This document shows, piece by piece, positions 21,304 to 25,059 of a stretch of DNA of 25,059 bases. The notes under the pieces are model-generated. The model saw only the letters and a list, made by a program, of their open reading frames with translations. It was not told the DNA's origin and searched no databases. Every line of letters begins with the position of its first letter. The first letter of the stretch is position 1. The translations under genes and the position numbers were made by a program. Origin of the DNA: an uncultured Pseudoflavonifractor sp. (GTDB taxonomy: Bacteria; Bacillota; Clostridia; Oscillospirales; Oscillospiraceae); assembly GCA_904419835.1 (NCBI GenBank), contig CAJFTA010000035.1, positions 1 through 25,059 of the forward strand, given 5' to 3'.

Positions 21304-22417
21304 CTAAGATTTGTTCTCTTTTAGTATCTCCAAAAAACGCCCCTTATCCATGGGCGGAAGGCAGCAATGATCCCGGCAAACATAAAAAGCAGTCTGGCCG
21401 TTTAACAGCTTGTAGTGCTCCGAGGCTCTGTCCATAACGCTGACCACAGCGCCGGAGGGCAGCAGGAGCGGAAGCCAATGCAGATCTTCCCCGTTTGACA
21501 CAATCGTCACCTGGAGGGGCGGCTCCAAAAAATTGGACAGGGCCATCAAAAACGAGGGGCCGCGCCGTCAATTCGTGTGCCCTGCAGTATGCCAGGATCA
21601 GCAGCGCGTTGTCATAGAGCATCTTCTCAAAGTGGGGGACCAGATAGAACCGGTCGGTGGAATACCGGCAGAAGCCATAGCCGATATGGTCAAACAGGCC
21701 TCCCGCGTACATGCGCTGAAGGGTTGTCTCCGCCATTTCCAGGGCGCTCCGGTTCCCGCGCTTTTCATACTGCTGCATGAGAAACAGCAGGTTATGGGGC
21801 GTGGGGAATTTAGGCGCCGGCCCAAAGCCGCCAAAGGCCGGGTCAAAATTCTCCCTGTACCACTCCATGGCGTCTTCCAGCAAAGCCTCGCCGCTCCGGG
21901 CGGGGGGCTGCCCATGGGAGCGCTGGCGGAGCAAGGCCGTAATCTCATCCGCAGAGCGCAGCAGCCCTTCCCGCTCCCGCTCCCACTTCTGCTCAATGAG
22001 CAGCAGCAGGTCCTTGAAGCCGATGGAGCCATAGCGGGCGGTTTTGGGAAAATAGGTCCCTGCAAAAAAGGGCTTCTTCCCGGCGGTCATGAAGATGCTT
22101 GTGGGCCAGCCGCCGCTGCCGGTAAACGCCTGACAGGCCGCCATGTAGATGCTGTCAATGTCCGGCCGCTCCTCCCTGTCCACCTTGACGGACACAAAGG
22201 CTCTATTCAGAATGCGGGCAATCTCCGGATCTTCAAAGCTCTCATGGGCCATGACGTGGCACCAGTGGCAGGTGCTGTACCCGATGCTCAAAAAGACAGG
22301 CTTGTCCTCTTCTTCCGCCCTGCGGAAGGCCTCCTCCCCCCAGGGGTACCAGTCCACCGGATTTTCCGCGTGCTGGAGGAGATACGGGCTTGTCTGATTT
22401 TTCAGATGGTTTTTCAA
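21304..22417 (-). pseudogene. DUF255 / YyaL-type thioredoxin-domain protein, internally deleted
   Basis: Remnant of a normally 650-700-residue protein (thioredoxin-like N-terminal domain plus an (alpha/alpha)6 glycosidase-like domain; bacterial YyaL, eukaryotic SPATA20). Seen: the N-terminal part is intact and typical, NQTSPYLLQHAENPVDWYPWGEEA, the CxxC in STCHWCHVMAHESFED (C50, C53), VKVDREERPDID, GGWPTSIFM, GTYFP, FDHIGYGFCRYSTD and PHFEKMLYDNALL up to about residue 284. Right after HELTA the expected sequence stops; the C-terminal 75 residues of the family (LLPSGAVVSV, TAFYVCRDHCCLPP) reappear in a different frame at 21304-21549. So about 300 codons are missing at a junction near 21548-21565, with a frame change. 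TTG start at 22417 with GAGGTGG upstream. A shortened Trx-only product of about 357 aa could still be made. Confidence 0.88.
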
Positions 22418-22775
22418 CTTTCCACCTCGCTGTTTTAAATCGCCTTATCCGGCTTTTCCCATTCTCTGTAAAGCGCAGACCGCGGCAGGGGCGAGGCCAC
22501 TCACCCCGCGGCTCAGTTGGGGGCGGCGACTGGCGGCAGACGCCGGCAAGCCCTGCCTGCGTCTCGCCACATACGCGCCGCCCGTTCTCACTGGACGTTT
22601 ATACCGCTTCCTCCCAACCGGTTTTCTTCTCTGATAGTATTGGTCTCACGGGAAAATTTATTCCCGCCGGAAGATGCAGGCCTTCCCTGCTTTGCAGACG
22701 GCAGATCGTCCCAATCAGGGGCCTCCCTTATGTACCACCGCCAAAAGGCGGTGGCAGGGTGGGTTGACGGATGGT
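22418..22775. other. Intergenic region, no gene seen
   Basis: No credible open frame. It contains a CCACCGCC/GGCGGTGG hairpin at 22735-22754 just beyond the VWA stop (possible terminator, no U-run) and a CGGGAA/TTCCCG inverted pair near 22650-22667. The GC-rich 22500-22620 segment has the look of a dispersed repeat, but this cannot be confirmed from one copy. Confidence 0.5.
22735..22754 (-). terminator. Possible terminator hairpin of the VWA gene
   Basis: 8-bp stem CCACCGCC / GGCGGTGG with an AAAA loop (22735-22754), 22 bp after the stop at 22776; no T-run on the minus strand, so only a moderate candidate. Confidence 0.4.
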
Positions 22776-23837
22776 TTATACGGTGATGACAGAGTCGCAG
22801 CAGCAGAAATCATTGTCAATGTTATGGGCAATGAAGCGGGCTTTAAAATTGCGGGCGCTGCACATCCCCGACCTGCAGGACGTGTCCATATCCTCGGGCA
22901 CCACAAATCTGATGCACTTGACCAACACGTCGCGGCACGCCGGGAAATTGTGGGCCGGAATGGTCAGTGTCTTCATGCCGCGCTGGTACTCCACTCCGTT
23001 CTCCCCCACCTCCGTGAGGATCACGGCCAGAGCGACCCGCTTGCGGGGGCAGACATTCTTGATGGTCACATTCAGTTGGATGATGCGTCCCAGGGACGCA
23101 AGGCAGACATCGCCCGCATCCACAACCACGAAGTCCGTGCAGCCCTCTACCGTCAGCTCCACCGGAACAGGGCACTTCTCCGCGCAGACCACTGTATCGC
23201 ACTCCACGGTCACAGTAGGCTCCGGGAAGGTCGCCACATTGCCCTCGGCGTCGGTATAGGTGATGGACTCGTTGACCAGCTTGGTGCCGGAATCTGCGCC
23301 AGTATGGCGGATGAAGAACTCGAGCACCGCGCTTTCCGACGCGCTCACCCCCAGGGCGGGAATCGTCCACCGCAGGGATCTGTCGGTGAGCATGGTGGCG
23401 CTGCCGGCCGACGGGTCCAAAATACTGGTAATGACAAAGTCAGAGGTCACAACTTCGTTGATCTCGATGTTGGTGGCGCCTGTTCTCGAGATGTTGGCGG
23501 CCAGCTGGGCAAAAAGCGCCTCCAGATCGGCCGCGTCCGGCGTAACGGCCACATGGGTGTTATCGGGATCTGTGGCCCAGTCGTTGAGGGCGCTTACGTC
23601 CACCCCGTCCGACCCAACCAGGCCGATGCAATAAATCACAATGCCCTGTGCCCGGGCCGCGGCGGCCACCGGAGCGGGCGGGTCGCCCGCCGTGGTATTC
23701 CCGTCGGTGAACATGACCATGACCTTGGCATTGCCGGAGCTGGGCTCAAAGAGCGCCGTGGCCTGCTCGAAGGCGTCGGCGTGGTTGGTGCTTCCCCCGG
23801 CCGTCAGCCCATCCACGGCGTCTTTTAAGGTATCCAC
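22776..23837 (-). CDS. VWA domain protein, 3' part (frameshifted)
   Basis: Second half of the gene that starts at 24151. It continues the VWA domain: LTAGGSTNHADAF supplies the MIDAS Thr, VMVMFTDGNTTAGD the MIDAS Asp, and IVIYCIGLVGSDGVDVSALNDWATDP the rest of the fold. After it come a DUF11-like beta-sandwich region (INEVVTSDFVITSIL ... SITYTDAEGNVATFPEPTVTVEC) and a Cys-rich C-terminal region (TVEGCTDFVVVDAGDV, LNVTIKNVCPRKRVALAVIL, YQRGMKTLTIPAHNFPACRDV). The GTG at 23837 is not a convincing start: no ribosome binding site, and the preceding frame carries the missing ITS before VDTLKD. I recall close relatives in Clostridia as single uninterrupted proteins of about 460 aa. Function unknown; no signal peptide is present, so the location is unclear. 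Confidence 0.82.
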   Translation of the reverse strand: MDTLKDAVDGLTAGGSTNHADAFEQATALFEPSSGNAKVMVMFTDGNTTAGDPPAPVAAAARAQGIVIYCIGLVGSDGVDVSALNDWATDPDNTHVAVTPDAADLEALFAQLAANISRTGATNIEINEVVTSDFVITSILDPSAGSATMLTDRSLRWTIPALGVSASESAVLEFFIRHTGADSGTKLVNESITYTDAEGNVATFPEPTVTVECDTVVCAEKCPVPVELTVEGCTDFVVVDAGDVCLASLGRIIQLNVTIKNVCPRKRVALAVILTEVGENGVEYQRGMKTLTIPAHNFPACRDVLVKCIRFVVPEDMDTSCRSGMCSARNFKARFIAHNIDNDFCCCDSVITV

Positions 23838-24151
23838 CGAAGTGATATCTGGGTGTCCTGAACAGCGGTATCCGCAAAACTGACGATCCCGATCCGGCTT
23901 CCCGCCCCAATTTCCCCTGTCGGCTGTCCGCCGGTGGATTGGGAGATGATGTCGATAAAGGTCTTGGCGCCGGCCTTCATGCTGGATAACGGCGCCCCGG
24001 CCATGCTCCCCGAGCGGTCCAGGATCAGGGCAATATCAGTGGGGTTCGATATAATATCAGGGGCGGCTGTGAGTGCCAGCGTCACCTTCAGGGAGCCGTC
24101 ACAGTCGATCCGGTCTGCACTGATGACTTTGTTTGAGTTTGTAATACCCAA
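23825..24151 (-). CDS. VWA domain protein, 5' part (frameshifted)
   Basis: First half of the same gene. TTG start at 24151 with an excellent AAGGAGGT, then GITNSNKVISADRIDCDGSLKVTLALTAAPDI and the first VWA strand IALILDRSGSMAGAPLSSMKAGAKTF, which holds D-R-S-G-S of the MIDAS site. The frame follows family sequence to VSFADTAVQDTQ and then ends nine codons later at 23825. In the other frame the next expected residues are ITSVDTLKDAV. One base is missing (or two are extra) near 23842-23852. The 108-residue product alone would be an incomplete VWA domain and probably non-functional. Confidence 0.82.
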   Translation of the reverse strand: MGITNSNKVISADRIDCDGSLKVTLALTAAPDIISNPTDIALILDRSGSMAGAPLSSMKAGAKTFIDIISQSTGGQPTGEIGAGSRIGIVSFADTAVQDTQISLRWIP

Positions 24152-24241
24152 TCGTATTACCTCCTTCTGGGGTCTTGTCCCATCTCAGTCTATGCGGCCG
24201 CCCAGGTATGTGACACCATCGTGGGCGGCGCTCCCCCATCG

Positions 24242-24280
24242 TAAAAATAGAAAAGCCGAACAGGTTATTCCTGTCCGGCT
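24242..24280 (-). terminator. Second terminator after the tRNA array
   Basis: Stem AGCCGAACAGG / CCTGTCCGGCT (24254-24264 / 24270-24280, one mismatch) with a TTTTCTATTTTT tail on the minus strand. It isolates the VWA gene from the tRNA transcription unit. Confidence 0.8.
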
Positions 24281-24340
24281 GACTTTTCGGCGGGCTGTTT
24301 GGGTTTTATGCGGGTTTTCGTACCCAGTTTTATCTGAAAG

Positions 24341-24378
24341 AATAAAAACAAAACCCTAGAACCATTGCGGCTCTAGGG
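24341..24378 (-). terminator. Intrinsic terminator of the tRNA array
   Basis: Stem CCCTAGA / TCTAGGG (24354-24360 / 24372-24378) with T-rich tail TTTTGTTTTTATT on the minus strand, seven nt after the CCA end of tRNA-Thr. Confidence 0.9.
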
Positions 24379-24385
24379 CTTCATG

Positions 24386-24461
<76 letters not shown>

Positions 24462-24487
24462 ATGTCAGGCGCGATTGCACCCAACAA

Positions 24488-24564
<77 letters not shown>

Positions 24565-24602
24565 ATCTTTTTATCAAAGACAGCGGTCGCTGTAATGATT
24601 TC

Positions 24603-24678
24603 TGGCAGGGGCAGAAGGAATCGAACCCTCGGCACGCGGTTTTGGAGACCGCTGCTCTACCAGCTGAGCTATACCCCT
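24603..24678 (-). tRNA. tRNA-Trp (anticodon CCA)
   Basis: Acceptor AGGGGTA / TGCCCCT, anticodon stem GCGGT / ACCGC with loop CTCCAAA (CCA), T-loop GTTCGAT, discriminator G, CCA encoded. Confidence 0.96.
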
Positions 24679-24681
24679 ATG

Positions 24682-24758
24682 TGGTGGGCCTTCACGGGCT
24701 CGAACCGTGGACCGGCCGGTTATGAGCCGGCTGCTCTAACCAACTGAGCTAAAGGCCC
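24682..24758 (-). tRNA. tRNA with CAT anticodon: elongator Met or Ile2
   Basis: Acceptor GGGCCTT / AAGGCCC, anticodon stem GCCGG / CCGGC with loop CTCATAA (CAT), T-loop GTTCGAG, discriminator A, CCA encoded. An initiator is excluded by the base-paired first position and lack of the three GC initiator pairs. Elongator Met and lysidine-modified Ile2 share this loop, so identity stays open; the GGnCCTTTAGCTC start resembles Firmicute tRNAs of either type. Confidence 0.85.
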
Positions 24759-24771
24759 ATATGCCGTCCAC

Positions 24772-24816
24772 TGAAAAGAAAACGGCTTGCCGTCACGGCA
24801 TACGTGGCGGCAAGCC
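24772..24816 (-). terminator. Terminator-like hairpin between tRNA-Asn and tRNA-Met/Ile2
   Basis: Stem GGCTTGCCG / CGGCAAGCC (24784-24792 / 24808-24816) extended by CACG / CGTG around GCATA; on the minus strand GTTTTCTTTTC follows. Confidence 0.75.
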
Positions 24817-24826
24817 ACTCTTATTT

Positions 24827-24902
24827 TGGCTCCCCCTGTTGGACTCGAACCAACGACAACGCGGTTAACAGCCGCGGGCTCTACCGACTGAGCTAAGGAG
24901 GA
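24827..24902 (-). tRNA. tRNA-Asn (anticodon GTT)
   Basis: Acceptor TCCTCCT / AGGGGGA, anticodon stem CGCGG / CCGCG with loop CTGTTAA (GTT), T-loop GTTCGAG, discriminator G, CCA encoded. Confidence 0.96.
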
Positions 24903-24903
24903 A

Positions 24904-24938
24904 TATAAAAGGGTCCGGTCTGGTCAGACCAGACCCTT
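24904..24938 (-). terminator. Terminator-like hairpin between 5S rRNA and tRNA-Asn
   Basis: Outer stem AAGGGTC / GACCCTT (24909-24915 / 24932-24938) with an inner GGTC / GACC stem; TTTTATA follows on the minus strand directly before the tRNA-Asn 5' end. Confidence 0.7.
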
Positions 24939-24942
24939 CTTT

Positions 24943-25059
24943 GTGTTGGCATTACCTATTTTCCCGGGCCGTCTCCAGCCAAGTATTTTCGGCGCAGGTG
25001 AGCTTAACTGCCGTGTTCGGGATGGGAACGGGTGGACCCTCACCGCAATCAACACCAAC
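24943..25059 (-). rRNA. rrf: 5S ribosomal RNA
   Basis: About 117 nt on the minus strand, recognised by the conserved core CCCATCCCGAACACGGCAG, the preceding GGTCCACCCGTT and the following TTAAGCTC, with GTTGGTG / TGCCAAC closing helix I. It may begin a base or two beyond the right edge. It marks the 3' end of an rRNA operon whose 16S and 23S genes lie to the right of the window. Confidence 0.93.

Overview
The window looks like a chromosomal segment of a GC-rich, gut-type Firmicute (Clostridia, Oscillospiraceae-like: the Flavonifractor / Lawsonibacter / Intestinimonas neighbourhood is my guess from overall feel, not from a search). The reasons are Gram-positive style AGGAGG ribosome binding sites, frequent TTG and GTG starts, triple SLH repeats of the Clostridial type, an EFR1-type ferredoxin, PPDK, a DUF975 membrane protein, and an rRNA-linked tRNA array in which CCA is encoded.

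Layout. 1-576 is the 5' end of ppdK (minus strand, runs off the left edge), preceded by an AT-rich leader region with a good promoter. 934-1207 is a hairpin-packed repeat bracketed by two identical 26-bp palindromes. cobO (minus) and a DUF975 membrane protein (plus) are divergent, each with a sigma-A-like promoter; DUF975 converges on trmO across a bidirectional terminator. trmO lies downstream of an EFR1 ferredoxin/flavodoxin gene in one operon. A divergent 480-aa HTH regulator follows at 4571-6013. 6174-10480 is one very large secreted, SLH-anchored, lipase-like surface protein broken by a single frameshift near 7281-7306.

10648-18583 is the most interesting part: a compact five-gene minus-strand operon, transcribed SWIM zinc-finger protein -> HEAT-like helical protein -> MoxR-type AAA+ ATPase -> DUF5682 protein -> VWA (MIDAS) protein. 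Two of its junctions are overlapping stop/start pairs. The ATPase plus VWA pair suggests a RavA/ViaA- or CbbQ/CbbO-like remodelling machine. The DUF5682 subunit shows a TraB/TIKI/EreA-like residue pattern, and the SWIM protein may be a nucleic-acid or protein binding subunit. I believe the same set (ATPase, DUF5682, VWA, SWIM) corresponds to the uncharacterised yehL/M/P/Q cluster of E. coli; its biochemical role is unknown to me.

18848-20773 is glgA with an unusual Ala/Pro/Glu/Lys-rich N-terminal extension of about 157 residues made partly of a 102-bp repeat. Then come a large hairpin, a 70-residue helical protein, a YyaL/DUF255-type thioredoxin-domain pseudogene that has lost its middle, and a VWA-domain protein split by a frameshift. 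The right end carries a minus-strand tRNA array (Thr-GGT, Asp-GTC, Trp-CCA, Met/Ile2-CAT, Asn-GTT) and a 5S rRNA, i.e. the 3' end of an rRNA operon that continues beyond the right edge. Several strong intrinsic terminators punctuate this array, two of them flanking tRNA-Asn.

Three genes in this window are broken (one large deletion, two single-base frameshifts). The two frameshifts could be either real decay or assembly errors, and the raw reads would decide.
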